A DNA stretch of 64,000 bases, taken from the NCBI RefSeq assembly GCF_000687555.1, contig NZ_JHWJ01000005.1:248001-312000 (forward strand). Reading direction: 5' to 3'. The notes beneath the pieces were generated by a model. It saw nothing but the letters and a program-made list of their open reading frames with translations. It did not search any database and had not been told where the DNA came from. How positions within the stretch are numbered: position 1 is the first letter of the stretch; every line of letters starts with the position of its first letter. A program made the position numbers and the translations under genes. This document shows positions 45,488 to 54,673 of the stretch, piece after piece. Source of the DNA: [Clostridium] aerotolerans DSM 5434. GTDB taxonomy: Bacteria; Bacillota; Clostridia; Lachnospirales; Lachnospiraceae.

Positions 45488-46738
45488 TTATTTTAAAGCG
45501 CTTATCAGTCTTTTTAATAATAATTCTGTCCGTTCGTAGCCAGCCTGTCCGTATAGTTCATCTAAGTGGGGGACAAAGGGAATCTTCCCATTTCCGCCAG
45601 GTATCTCTCCAAAAGAAACATCTGGGCTTAACTCCTCGAGCATCCTTGCATCGGATGGTTCATTTACCATATGGCAAAGATAGGGATTCTGTCCTTGTTC
45701 CAGAAGAAGCTTCGACCATCTTTTATCATCCGGATAAAACTCTTCCATGTGAAGCAGCAATGGGTCCATCCCCAGCTTTAACAGATAATGAGCCAGCGGC
45801 AGTGTCATTAAGGTGTTTCGATGGGTCGTGACAAAGCGGAGCCCTTTTACTATTTCTTTTGCCTCTGCCTCTGAATGGGCAGCTGCCTTTCTTGATTTTT
45901 GAAAACCATCTCCCCACTGAATGCCTAACTTTGCAGCAATGTCATGATATAGATGGTCAATACCATCTACGTCATAGACTTCATGAACACTGACAAAGGG
46001 GACTCCAAAACGCTTTTCCATCCGTTTGGCAAGAGGGTTCATATAAGGGGAAAGCACAAGATTCAGTGCTCCGTCTGGTGCGGAGACAAAATCTGTGATA
46101 TCAGATTTTGGTGCCAGATAACGAAGGGTCATATTTCTGGCTTCAAGTGCCTGTAAAAGCTCTGGCATAGGAATATGGTCTTCTTCTTTGCTCCTGCCCA
46201 GAATGTTTACCACATCCGGGCGTTTTTTAGAAGGCTCCATCATCTCTACAAAGGACTCCAGGGTTTTATAGAAACCGGAAGGATAGCTGTTACATTTAAA
46301 ATGAGGCATCTGCACATAGTTAAGTCTGGCTTCTGTTTCGGGCTGCAGCTCTCGAATGATCCCTTCCATATCTTCCCCTATGACTTCGGGAACACAGGTG
46401 GAAATCAGCATAATCGCCCTTGCTCCAGCTGCCTCCATTTCCTTAACAGCCTGCATGACTCCCTTTCTGCATCCAAAAACCACCTCATTGGAATCCAGCA
46501 CATACATCCAGTGGAGAGTATGATCGTCCGGCTTATTTTTCTCAATAATGCTGCGGCTGTAATTGCCGCATTCTGCCGTTCCGATCAATAGGGTGGACAT
46601 TCCTTTAATATTGGAACTCAGCGCCAATGCAGTGTGCATGGGACAATGATTGCCGGGAAAAGCGGCTGGAGTGAGGAATTTAATTCCTGCATTGGATTTA
46701 ACGGCAGATAATCTCTTTAAGTGCTTTAACTCAATCAT
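45488..46738 (-). CDS. Nitrogenase component 1-like protein, NifE/NifD-like subunit
   Basis: A 416-residue homologue with all three cluster cysteines in NifD/NifE register: Cys32 (GNHCPMH), Cys57 (AECGNYS) and Cys115 ([11 protein letters not shown]). FGCRKGV stands where NifD has GGDKKL. The FeMo-cofactor Cys position (NifD Cys275, HCYRS) reads LSPYM here, so cofactor binding of the nitrogenase kind is not expected. The start overlaps the NifH-like gene by eight bases, with GGAGG eight bases upstream. With the NifN-like protein it should form a tetramer holding a [4Fe-4S] cluster, fed by the NifH-like reductase. Confidence 0.87.
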   Translation of the reverse strand: MIELKHLKRLSAVKSNAGIKFLTPAAFPGNHCPMHTALALSSNIKGMSTLLIGTAECGNYSRSIIEKNKPDDHTLHWMYVLDSNEVVFGCRKGVMQAVKEMEAAGARAIMLISTCVPEVIGEDMEGIIRELQPETEARLNYVQMPHFKCNSYPSGFYKTLESFVEMMEPSKKRPDVVNILGRSKEEDHIPMPELLQALEARNMTLRYLAPKSDITDFVSAPDGALNLVLSPYMNPLAKRMEKRFGVPFVSVHEVYDVDGIDHLYHDIAAKLGIQWGDGFQKSRKAAAHSEAEAKEIVKGLRFVTTHRNTLMTLPLAHYLLKLGMDPLLLHMEEFYPDDKRWSKLLLEQGQNPYLCHMVNEPSDARMLEELSPDVSFGEIPGGNGKIPFVPHLDELYGQAGYERTELLLKRLISALK

Positions 46739-47492
46739 CCTTAAGTCCTCCTTCCAGCAACAGCCTTGCTAAAGAACGGTAATGCTCTGCCATATCAGAA
46801 TCCGGCAAGGCCTCAATTACGGTCTTTCCTTCTGCCTCCGCCTGTTGAACGGCGCCATCTCTTGGCAGGCAGTAAAGAATTGAGGCATCGATTTCAGCGG
46901 CTGCTTTTTGAACCAGTTCCTCTTCCCGCTCAATATTCTTGGAATTTAATATAAGCCCTCTAAGACTTGCATAGCCCCGGCTTCCAAAGCTTTTCACCGC
47001 ATGAGCAATATTGGAAGCCGCATAGAGGGACATCATTTCCCCTGAGGTTACAATACATACCTCATCCGCATAGCCGCCGCGGATGGGCATGGCAAATCCT
47101 CCGCAGACCACATCTCCAAGCACGTCATAAAGTACTACATCCGGCCGGTATGTATCGTAAGCTTCCAGTTCCTCCAATTTCTCAAACGCAGTTATGATTC
47201 CTCTTCCGGCACAGCCGATTCCTGGCACGGGACCGCCTGCCTCCACGCAAAGCACTCCGGTACTGCTTTTGACCACAAAATCCTCCAATTCCGCATCTCC
47301 CTGATCTCTTAAAATATCCAGTACAGTAGGAATATTTTTTCCGCCAGTTAAGTTCCTTGTAGAATCCGCCTTTGGGTCACAGCCGATTTGCAGCACGGTT
47401 TTCCCCATTTCAGCCATGGCTGCCGATATATTTGAAACTGTGGTGGATTTTCCAATTCCGCCTTTTCCGTAAATTGCGATTTTTTTCATCAT
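46731..47492 (-). CDS. NifH-like nitrogenase reductase homologue
   Basis: A 253-residue Fe protein, shorter than NifH (about 275-295). It has the P-loop [18 protein letters not shown], the cluster cysteines in GIGCAGRGI and [12 protein letters not shown], and the switch regions around them. Two such subunits would share one [4Fe-4S] cluster and pass electrons to the NifEN-like pair with ATP hydrolysis. ATGs at 47492 and 47489 are both usable. It lies 41 bases after the second permease gene. No nifB, nifV or molybdenum genes are in the window. Confidence 0.9.
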   Translation of the reverse strand: MMKKIAIYGKGGIGKSTTVSNISAAMAEMGKTVLQIGCDPKADSTRNLTGGKNIPTVLDILRDQGDAELEDFVVKSSTGVLCVEAGGPVPGIGCAGRGIITAFEKLEELEAYDTYRPDVVLYDVLGDVVCGGFAMPIRGGYADEVCIVTSGEMMSLYAASNIAHAVKSFGSRGYASLRGLILNSKNIEREEELVQKAAAEIDASILYCLPRDGAVQQAEAEGKTVIEALPDSDMAEHYRSLARLLLEGGLKDD

Positions 47493-47533
47493 TTTCCTGC
47501 CTTTCTTTGCTTATGCCTTATTTCCTATTTCAC

Positions 47534-48574
47534 TCAGTTTCTGCGCTTCCTTAGCAGATATAAAAAGTATGGTGCCCCTATGACAGCAGTTACCAGACCG
47601 GCCGGCAGCTCAGAGGGCTGAACAATGGTTCTTCCCACGGTATCCGCTGCCAGGACCAGGACCGACCCTGTCAGGGCACATACGGGCAAAAGGATTTGGT
47701 GACGTGATCCTACCAGTTTCGCCGCCAGGTGAGGTGCAATTAGTCCCACAAAGCCAATGCCACCACTAACAGCCACACAGGAACCAGCCAGCGCTACTGC
47801 TGACGAAAGGAGAAATATTCGCTGACGTGAAACTGAAATACCCAGTCCGCCAGCCACTTCTTCTCCCAGACTCAAGACATCAAGAACAAGAGCCTTTGAC
47901 CAAACATAGAATCCAAGTATAAAAATCCATGGCAGCAAAGCCATGACGTAGTTCCAATTTGCTCCCCATATGGTCCCTGCCTGCCAGGCGGCCACAAAAT
48001 TGTATTGGGTTTCGTCAAGCCTGACCACAGTTACCGTCGTCAAGGCAGTTAAGCCTGCCTGTAAAGCCACCCCCACTAAGATCAGACGAACCGGAGATGC
48101 TTCCCTTCGCCTAGCATACGCCAGAATATAAATGAAAAAGGACGTTACTCCTCCCCCAGCCATGGCGATGAAGGGCATGGTAAAGACAGACAAAAAGGAC
48201 TGTGTCCCAAGAAATAACACATACATGGTAACTGCAAAGCCAGCCCCGGCATGAATTCCCAGGAGCCCCGGATCTGCCAGGGAATTTCCCAGTACCGCCT
48301 GTATGATACGGCCGGAAATAGAAAGACCTGCCCCCACCAGTATGGAAATCACGATGCGAGGGAGGCGAAACTGAAATAAAACCAGATTTTCTTTCCCGCT
48401 GCCACCTCCAAAAAGAGTACGAAGCGTATCAAATGGAGATAGCCTTATTTGACCTGTATTCATGCTGACCAACAGTGTAAAGAGGAGTATTCCACATAAA
48501 ATCACCACCACTCCATGGGTTCGGGCAAGACGCCTGCCCCTGTCAGTCTTAACTAACTCTTTCATGCTATTCAT
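47534..48574 (-). CDS. FecCD-family ABC permease (second)
   Basis: A 346-residue permease with about ten transmembrane segments; RIIQAVLGNSLADPGLLGIHAG and GGIGFVGLIAPHLA are diagnostic for iron-siderophore / B12 / heme importers. Its ATG overlaps the previous permease's stop by four bases, with AGGAGG inside that gene. It probably forms a heterodimer with the preceding permease. Confidence 0.92.
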   Translation of the reverse strand: MNSMKELVKTDRGRRLARTHGVVVILCGILLFTLLVSMNTGQIRLSPFDTLRTLFGGGSGKENLVLFQFRLPRIVISILVGAGLSISGRIIQAVLGNSLADPGLLGIHAGAGFAVTMYVLFLGTQSFLSVFTMPFIAMAGGGVTSFFIYILAYARRREASPVRLILVGVALQAGLTALTTVTVVRLDETQYNFVAAWQAGTIWGANWNYVMALLPWIFILGFYVWSKALVLDVLSLGEEVAGGLGISVSRQRIFLLSSAVALAGSCVAVSGGIGFVGLIAPHLAAKLVGSRHQILLPVCALTGSVLVLAADTVGRTIVQPSELPAGLVTAVIGAPYFLYLLRKRRN

Positions 48575-49611
48575 ACGTTACGCCTCCTTTGGCTGCATGC
48601 CAGATACAGAAAAAACGGGCCTCCAAGCAAAGCAATCACAGCACCCAAGGGTGTTTCAAAGGGTGGATTGACCAGCCGGGCGCCTAAATCCGCTGCAACA
48701 ACCAACGCCGCTCCAAAGATGGCGGAGACAGGAAGAATGCTTCGATAATCCACACCAACAAAATAACGGACGATATGAGGGACCATAAGTCCTACAAATC
48801 CAATTCCGCCAGCAATGGATACCGCTGTACCCGCTAATATAAGCACCAAACAGGAGCAGACTGCATTTACTGCCCCAGTATTCACACCAAGTCCTTTTGC
48901 GGTCTCCTGACCAAGACTGAGCAGTGATATTGACCGGGCCAGAAGAAAGGCACCAATCAGTCCTGCTGCAATCCAGGGAGATACCCCTTTTATCTGCTGC
49001 CAGTTTGCGCCTGCCGTCCCTCCTGTTGTCCAAAACATTACCTTCTGGGAGACATTAAAATGCAAACCAATTCCCTGGCTGAATGCAGTCAATAGCGCAC
49101 TGACCGCTGCTCCTGCCAATACAATTCTTCCAGATTCATTTGTTCCTCCTCTCATGCCAGAGGCCCCAGTAACCATTCCTGCCCCCAGGGCTGCTCCTGC
49201 AAATGCCGCCCACATCATCTCCTGATATCCCAGACCAGGATAGAAGGCAAAGCAGACCGAAAGAGAAAAGACCGCCCCAGCATTGAGGCCCATAAGCCCG
49301 GAATCTGCCAAAGGATTCTTCGTCATTGCCTGCATCATTGCCCCGGCTACAGCAAGTGAAGCTCCAACCATTGCCCCAGTGACCACTCTGGGAAGCCGCA
49401 GATCCATAATAATTAAATGCTGGGACTTGCCGGCATCATACTGTGTCACTGCCTCCCACAAGGTCTTAACAGATATATCTGACGCCCCGCCCATCACGGA
49501 AGCTGTCATGGCGAAAAGAAGTAATAAGAGACCTCCTAAAAGAGCCAGACACGTCTTTCTCAAATGATTCTTTTGGTAACCGGTTTGTTCTGTAGAAATG
49601 CTCGGTTTCAT
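48571..49611 (-). CDS. FecCD-family ABC permease (first)
   Basis: A 346-residue permease of the same family, with MMQAMTKNPLADSGLMGLNAG and GGIGFVGLMVPHIVR. TAGGAGGG precedes the start. The pair would import an iron chelate, corrinoid or tetrapyrrole. The FecE-type ATPase expected next to these genes is absent; the nitrogenase-like genes stand in its place. Confidence 0.92.
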   Translation of the reverse strand: MKPSISTEQTGYQKNHLRKTCLALLGGLLLLLFAMTASVMGGASDISVKTLWEAVTQYDAGKSQHLIIMDLRLPRVVTGAMVGASLAVAGAMMQAMTKNPLADSGLMGLNAGAVFSLSVCFAFYPGLGYQEMMWAAFAGAALGAGMVTGASGMRGGTNESGRIVLAGAAVSALLTAFSQGIGLHFNVSQKVMFWTTGGTAGANWQQIKGVSPWIAAGLIGAFLLARSISLLSLGQETAKGLGVNTGAVNAVCSCLVLILAGTAVSIAGGIGFVGLMVPHIVRYFVGVDYRSILPVSAIFGAALVVAADLGARLVNPPFETPLGAVIALLGGPFFLYLACSQRRRNV

Positions 49612-49635
49612 CGATCCCTCCTAAATTAAGTATAC

Positions 49636-49674
49636 AAAAAGCCGGGCAACTCACTGTCTTAACGTCGCCCGGCT
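49636..49674 (-). terminator. Intra-operon terminator between the binding protein and permease genes
   Basis: On the minus strand AGCCGGGC with GCCCGGCT (extendable to 11 pairs with one mismatch), then five T. Placed after the lipoprotein gene, it should lower expression of the permease and nitrogenase-like genes relative to the binding protein. Confidence 0.75.
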
Positions 49675-49692
49675 AATCCTATGATAATTCCG

Positions 49693-50649
49693 TTACTTGA
49701 CCAATGATTCCGTCAGTCCCTTTGCTGCTGCCTGTATGGCAAGAGGACTTGTGGTATTCAAAGAGCCATCCAGATAAACGACTTGCTGGTTCTTGACCGC
49801 CGTTAGATTATTCCATACGGCAGACGCTTCCAGGGACGTTACAAGGCCTTTGGCATCGGAAATAAAGTCCTGAAAAATAATATAATCCGGATCCAGCTCA
49901 GAGAGAGTCTCTAATGAAATCACGCCCCATTCCTCAGGATATCCATCTGGTATGGAGAGTCCAAAGCCGGAGGCTTTATCATAATAGTAAGGATATCGGG
50001 AGGTTCCAAGGGCAAATACTCCACCCTTTCCATCGGAACGAACAAAAACCGCCGTCTTATCGCCTATGCCTGCGAGCTTTTCTCTTGCTTCCGACATAAT
50101 TTTTTCTGTTTCCGTAATTCGCTGCTCTGCTAAGTATTCCTTACCTACGATCTTAGCACAATCACGTATGGAATCCTGCCAGCTTGCTGTATAATCCAGC
50201 ATAACTACCGGAGCTATTTGCGTCAGCTGGTCATATATTTCATTTACTCCCCCTTGCCCGTTAAAGGTAACGATTACATCCGGATCGGATGCAAGAATTG
50301 CTTCTAAGTTAAGCTGGCGTGCGCTTCCTAAGTCAATAATATCCGCGGTTCCCTTAAAGGGGCGAAGTGTTTCGAATTCTTCCAGCGCTTTCATTGCTGT
50401 TCCTGTATTGGCGCCAGCCGAAGCAATTGGCGGCGTATCCAGTGCAAAGAAATACTCCAGATACATGGAATGCAGGATTGCAATTCTTTCCGGCTGTTTC
50501 TCTAAAACCACCTCATGCCCTGCCGCATCCTTAAAACTTCTTGGCCACTGGGAACCAGTGACTGCTGCCTCTTTGGGTGCTTTGGCACAACCACTGATCA
50601 GGCAGGAGAAAACTGCAATGGAAAGAAGTATTTTCATCATTTTTTTCAT
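49693..50649 (-). CDS. Iron-siderophore / tetrapyrrole-type ABC binding lipoprotein
   Basis: A 318-residue FecB/BtuF-type lipoprotein. Signal peptide MKKMMKILLSIAVFSCL ends in the lipobox ISGC with Cys21. The body has ERIAILHSMYLEYFFALD, DLGSARQLNLEAILASDPDVIV and LSELDPDYIIFQDF, typical of the cluster that binds metal chelates through two lobes joined by a helix. GGAGG precedes the start. Ligand class (siderophore, heme, corrinoid or other) is not resolved. Confidence 0.9.
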   Translation of the reverse strand: MKKMMKILLSIAVFSCLISGCAKAPKEAAVTGSQWPRSFKDAAGHEVVLEKQPERIAILHSMYLEYFFALDTPPIASAGANTGTAMKALEEFETLRPFKGTADIIDLGSARQLNLEAILASDPDVIVTFNGQGGVNEIYDQLTQIAPVVMLDYTASWQDSIRDCAKIVGKEYLAEQRITETEKIMSEAREKLAGIGDKTAVFVRSDGKGGVFALGTSRYPYYYDKASGFGLSIPDGYPEEWGVISLETLSELDPDYIIFQDFISDAKGLVTSLEASAVWNNLTAVKNQQVVYLDGSLNTTSPLAIQAAAKGLTESLVK

Positions 50650-50697
50650 GTCATATCCTCCAGGTACTGAATGATGTTTTCCGTATTCAACTCATAC

Positions 50698-50726
50698 AGT
50701 ATAACAATGGAAGCATTTGATTGGAA
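50698..50726 (-). promoter_or_regulatory. Possible promoter of the transporter/nitrogenase-like operon
   Basis: On the minus strand TTCCAA (50721-50726), 17 bases and an extended -10 TGTTATACT (core 50698-50703). The weak -35 fits activation by the AraC protein encoded just upstream. Confidence 0.4.
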
Positions 50727-50736
50727 TGGAATAATC

Positions 50737-51567
50737 CTAAGATGGACATGGATTATTCCTGAATTTTTCACGAAAGCCGCTGGGCGTTATTCCAAACTGC
50801 TTTTTAAACAACCTGCTAAAATACAGCGGATCGTCGTAACCAACCCCTCGGGCAACGTCACTGATGAAAGCATCACTTGTAATGAGGATTTCCTTTGCCC
50901 GATTCAGACGGTACCGGAGAAGATAATCTCCCGGTCCCATTCCGGCATAGCTTCGAAATACATAAAACAAACGGTTTACGGTCACTCCATTTTGTTCCGC
51001 CAGTCCTCCTACTGTCAGCCCTTCCATATAATAATCATGAATATAGGAACGGACAGATTTAAAAAGCATATGGGAGCTGTCACTTGTCTGGCTTGCAGCA
51101 CTGATGAACATTTCCTCCAAAATGCAGCGAAACAACACTTCTGACTGAAAGGAAGAAAGAGCCCCAGGTTCTGAAAAAACTCTGCGAAGACGCCATAAAA
51201 GACCAGTCAGCCTGGGGCTATGCCCTACCGTCAGCTCAAAATGGGTATCAGGAAGAAACTCTCCCTCCGGCCGCTTCCCTGTTATGTCATAAAAAACAGA
51301 TATGTATTCCCACCTTCTATCTCCCAGAACAAGCTTGTCTAACATCATATCCGGTACACCATGAATAATTTTCCGGGAATCTGTGGTATAGAGAGTTCCA
51401 TCAAAGGCATACTGCGCTCTTCCGCTGATGGGAAATATAAATCCACGAAATGGAGCCGTTTTCTGTCTGCCGGAAGATCCAGGCTCTATTGCATAGTGAT
51501 AAACCCCTTGTACACATATAGAGGCATTGGAATAACTTTTTATAAACTGTTCTAATTCTGCATCCAT
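50737..51567 (-). CDS. AraC-family regulator of the transporter/nitrogenase-like operon
   Basis: A 276-residue regulator with an N-terminal sensing domain (residues 1-150, GFIFPISGRAQYAFDG) and a C-terminal helix-turn-helix pair containing TVGGLAEQNGVTVNRLFYVF and DVARGVGYDDPLYFSRLFKKQFG. Genes of this layout often sense the chelate imported by the transporter next to them. It is codirectional with and 87 bases before the lipoprotein gene. Confidence 0.87.
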   Translation of the reverse strand: MDAELEQFIKSYSNASICVQGVYHYAIEPGSSGRQKTAPFRGFIFPISGRAQYAFDGTLYTTDSRKIIHGVPDMMLDKLVLGDRRWEYISVFYDITGKRPEGEFLPDTHFELTVGHSPRLTGLLWRLRRVFSEPGALSSFQSEVLFRCILEEMFISAASQTSDSSHMLFKSVRSYIHDYYMEGLTVGGLAEQNGVTVNRLFYVFRSYAGMGPGDYLLRYRLNRAKEILITSDAFISDVARGVGYDDPLYFSRLFKKQFGITPSGFREKFRNNPCPS

Positions 51568-51764
51568 ATTTTCATCTCTTTTCTGATCTCTTTAAGTTAG
51601 TCCTATCTAACTACTAAATTATACTATTTCTCCCGGTTTCACGCAAGCAAAGGTGTAAAAATGACGTAGAAATACAATCATTTCCACATTCTTTTCCCCA
51701 TATTTTCATACTTTATGATATACTGAACTTGAATGTGAACAAAAAGAAAGGTGGTAGTTCTATT

Positions 51765-52553
51765 ATGTTCCGCAAACAGCTTCTCTTTTTATCTGCTCTC
51801 TGTGTTCTAATTTTATCCGGGTGCAATCAGAAGAATTATATTAAAACCGTCTCCCCGGAAGCTTCCAAGGTGGAAAGCCAGGCAAGCACCATTGTCATCA
51901 GAGATTATTCAGAAAAACCAGTCACTCATCCAGGCATTACCACATCAATAAAAACCTATAAAGACAAAAATGTCTCCATTCAATACCCTGCTATTTCTAA
52001 TTTAGAAGACAAGAAAAAAGAAGAAAACGTCAATAAACTGCTGAAAGACAATGCCCTCAGCTTTCTAAGCATTGCTTCCGTTGATCCCTTAAAGGACACA
52101 GTGATTGTTGATGCTGAAATTATTTCTGCTGATCCCAAACGGATTACAGCCGTTTACACCGGCACCTTTTATGCAGAGGGAGCCGCACATCCCATTAATC
52201 TCTTTTACACAAATACAATTGATATCAACCAGGTGAAAGATCTTGGACTGACAGATTTTGCAAGCCCGGAAGCTCTGGCAGAGTACGTTCTTTCCGATCA
52301 GGTAAAATTCTACAATGCTTCCCCGGAACTTACAGAAGCACTTATGGATGCAAGAACCCAGATGGACCTTTCTTCATATGTCAAATTATTCCAGGAAGCT
52401 GACTTTCCTATTAAGACTAAGCTGCCCGATGGAACCCCGGCATTCCCGGATTCCTTTAGTTATGAAGACAAGGGAAACATCATTTTTTCCATTCCAGTCC
52501 CCCATGCTTTAGGCGATTCTGCCCTGGTTTCTTACACTCCTGTGACAAAATAG
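51765..52553 (+). CDS. Lipoprotein with DUF4163/DUF3298-like domain
   Basis: A 262-residue lipoprotein. MFRKQLLFLSALCVLIL leads to SGC (Cys20). The following SIQYPAISN, VDAEIISADPKRITAVYTG, FYAEGAAHPINLFYTNTID and DFASPEALAEYVL stretches resemble DUF4163-DUF3298 proteins such as the RsiV extracellular part. Function unknown; lysozyme or cell-wall contact is a family-based guess. AAAGGTGG lies upstream at a long distance. The 197 bases before it, shared with the divergent AraC gene, showed no clear site. Confidence 0.7.
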   Translation: MFRKQLLFLSALCVLILSGCNQKNYIKTVSPEASKVESQASTIVIRDYSEKPVTHPGITTSIKTYKDKNVSIQYPAISNLEDKKKEENVNKLLKDNALSFLSIASVDPLKDTVIVDAEIISADPKRITAVYTGTFYAEGAAHPINLFYTNTIDINQVKDLGLTDFASPEALAEYVLSDQVKFYNASPELTEALMDARTQMDLSSYVKLFQEADFPIKTKLPDGTPAFPDSFSYEDKGNIIFSIPVPHALGDSALVSYTPVTK

Positions 52554-52624
52554 GAAAAATAGTTGCCATTTACTCCTTTCTCTGTTAAAATAGGACGGAA
52601 AATAAATAGAAATGGAGTCGAAAA

Positions 52625-53965
52625 ATGAGTAATAAAGAAAAACTCACCACGCGAGATTATCTGCTCAGTATCCAGCATCTGTTCGCTATGTTTGGCGCAA
52701 CCGTACTGGTTCCTTTGCTGACTGGTCTCAACCCATCGCTGGCATTATTTTCTGCAGGCGTTGGTACCTTAATATTCCACTGCTGTACTAAATTTAAGGT
52801 TCCTGTGTTTCTTGGTTCTTCCTTCGCATTTCTGGCAGCCGTTACTACTATCGTCCGCCCGGAAGGAACCGTGATCCCAGAGAACGTACCTTTAGCACAG
52901 GGTGGAATTATTTTTGCCGGTTTTGTCTATCTTCTCTTTGCCCTTATTGTTTTTATCGTAGGTTCGGACAAGATTAAGAGGATATTCCCTCCGGTAGTAA
53001 CAGGTCCTGTCATCGTAGTAATCGGAATTAACCTTGCAAGTACGGCAATCAATGATGCTACCGGCAACCTAAGCCTTGCCGACGGATTGACTCCAGCCAT
53101 AGCGTTGAACCTGGGAATTGCCTTATTTACCCTGCTTGTAGTAATCCTATGCTCTATCTTCGCACACGGATTCTTTAAGCTTGTCCCCATTCTTATCGGA
53201 ATTGCGGCAGGTTATTTGTTGTGCATAATTTTAGGAAGCTTAGGCGTATTTCACATGGACTATTCCGCCATTACATCTGCAGCCTGGATCAACATTCCTT
53301 ATGTGACCAAAGATCTAAATGGAGTAGCTTTCATGACAGTTCCAAAATTCAGCCTGGGAGCCATTCTTTCCATCGCACCAATTGCCTGTGTTACTTTTAT
53401 GGAACACATCGGTGATATTACTACCAATGGTACGGTTGTAGGAAAAGATTTCTTAAAAGATCCCGGACTCCATCGCACCCTTTTAGGCGACGGTATTGCA
53501 ACTCTTTTTGCCGGTTTCACAGGCGGTCCAGCTAATACTACTTATGCGGAAAACACTGGAGTGCTTGCGACTACAAAGAACTATAACCCAAGACTTCTTC
53601 GTATTACCGCAGTGTTTGCAATCATTTTAGGTCTATTTGGAAAAATGGGCGCAATTCTTCAGACCATACCCGGTCCTGTAAAAGGCGGCGTTGAAATCAT
53701 GCTCTTTGGTATGATTGCTGCCGTTGGTATCCGTTCTCTTGCCGAATCAAATTTGGATTTTACACATAGCAGAAATTTATCCATTGTTGGACTCATTCTG
53801 GTGTTTGGTCTTGGATTTGGCCAGATCGGCGGTCTTAATGCAGAGATCGGTTCTGTTACTTTAAACATTTCAGGCCTTTTCATCGCAGTTGTGGTAGGTG
53901 TCATTATGAACCTGATTCTGCCGGAAACCCCTGATACAACAAGAGATTCAAGAAAGGACAAATAA
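52625..53965 (+). CDS. uraA: Uracil permease (NCS2 family)
   Basis: A 446-residue transporter with about 14 membrane segments. It has the [14 protein letters not shown] opening, [12 protein letters not shown], the catalytic Glu region [12 protein letters not shown] and [14 protein letters not shown], all typical of UraA/PyrP. It imports uracil by proton symport. The gene lies four bases before upp, an obvious salvage pair. Confidence 0.93.
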   Translation: MSNKEKLTTRDYLLSIQHLFAMFGATVLVPLLTGLNPSLALFSAGVGTLIFHCCTKFKVPVFLGSSFAFLAAVTTIVRPEGTVIPENVPLAQGGIIFAGFVYLLFALIVFIVGSDKIKRIFPPVVTGPVIVVIGINLASTAINDATGNLSLADGLTPAIALNLGIALFTLLVVILCSIFAHGFFKLVPILIGIAAGYLLCIILGSLGVFHMDYSAITSAAWINIPYVTKDLNGVAFMTVPKFSLGAILSIAPIACVTFMEHIGDITTNGTVVGKDFLKDPGLHRTLLGDGIATLFAGFTGGPANTTYAENTGVLATTKNYNPRLLRITAVFAIILGLFGKMGAILQTIPGPVKGGVEIMLFGMIAAVGIRSLAESNLDFTHSRNLSIVGLILVFGLGFGQIGGLNAEIGSVTLNISGLFIAVVVGVIMNLILPETPDTTRDSRKDK

Positions 53966-53969
53966 CATT

Positions 53970-54611
53970 ATGGATTTTTCAATGGACAATGTAACCGTTT
54001 TTACCCACCCCCTGATTCAGCACAAAATTTCTATCTTAAGAGACAAGAGAACAGGCACCAATGAATTCCGTGCTCTTATTGAAGAAATTGCTATGCTGAT
54101 GGGCTTTGAAGCCTTAAGAGATCTTCCTTTACAGGATGTAGAGGTAGAGACTCCAATCGAAACCTGCATGACTCCAATGATTGCCGGCAAGAAAATGGCA
54201 ATCGTACCGATTCTCCGTGCAGGACTGGGTATGGTGAATGGTATTCTGGCTCTGGTTCCTTCTGCAAAAGTAGGACACATTGGCTTATACCGCGACGAAG
54301 TGACTCATGAGCCACACGAGTATTACTGCAAGCTTCCAAGCCCAATCGAACAGAGAACCATCGTTGTCACAGATCCTATGGTAGCAACCGGCGGTTCTGC
54401 AGTTGAAGCAATCAATTTCATCAAGCAGTATGGCGGCAAGCACATTAAGTTCATGTGTATCATTGCTGCTCCAGAAGGCTTAAAGAAGCTTCAGGAAGCT
54501 CACCCTGATATCCAGATTTATGTAGGACATTTAGACCGTGGATTAAATGAGAATGCCTACATCTGTCCAGGCCTTGGCGATGCAGGTGACCGTATTTTCG
54601 GAACAAAATAG
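53970..54611 (+). CDS. upp: Uracil phosphoribosyltransferase
   Basis: A 213-residue enzyme making UMP from uracil and PRPP. The PRPP site is [12 protein letters not shown]; the uracil-binding C-terminus reads [20 protein letters not shown] four codons in is an alternative start. Cotranscribed with uraA. Confidence 0.95.
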   Translation: MDFSMDNVTVFTHPLIQHKISILRDKRTGTNEFRALIEEIAMLMGFEALRDLPLQDVEVETPIETCMTPMIAGKKMAIVPILRAGLGMVNGILALVPSAKVGHIGLYRDEVTHEPHEYYCKLPSPIEQRTIVVTDPMVATGGSAVEAINFIKQYGGKHIKFMCIIAAPEGLKKLQEAHPDIQIYVGHLDRGLNENAYICPGLGDAGDRIFGTK

Positions 54612-54625
54612 AGATTTTAATAGAT

Positions 54626-54673
54626 AAAAACAGGGGTACAAGACTTCATTCAAGTTTTGTACCCCTGTTTTTA
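54626..54673. terminator. Bidirectional terminator after upp
   Basis: AAAACAGGGGTACAA and TTGTACCCCTGTTTT form a perfect long stem. Its right edge contains the stop codon of the converging MFS gene. Confidence 0.92.

Noticed and set aside
46175-46591. 138-residue plus-strand frame opposite the NifE-like gene
   Set aside because: Antisense to a well supported gene; composition is not protein-like and no start signal is present.
44218-47492. True nitrogenase (NifHDK)
   Set aside because: The FeMo-cofactor Cys position is Leu-Ser, the second subunit keeps one of three P-cluster cysteines, both subunits are short (about 415 residues against 450-520), and no nifB or other nif genes are present.
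50650-50736. Cobalamin riboswitch before the chelate importer
   Set aside because: The gap is only 87 bases and no B12-box-like sequence was seen.
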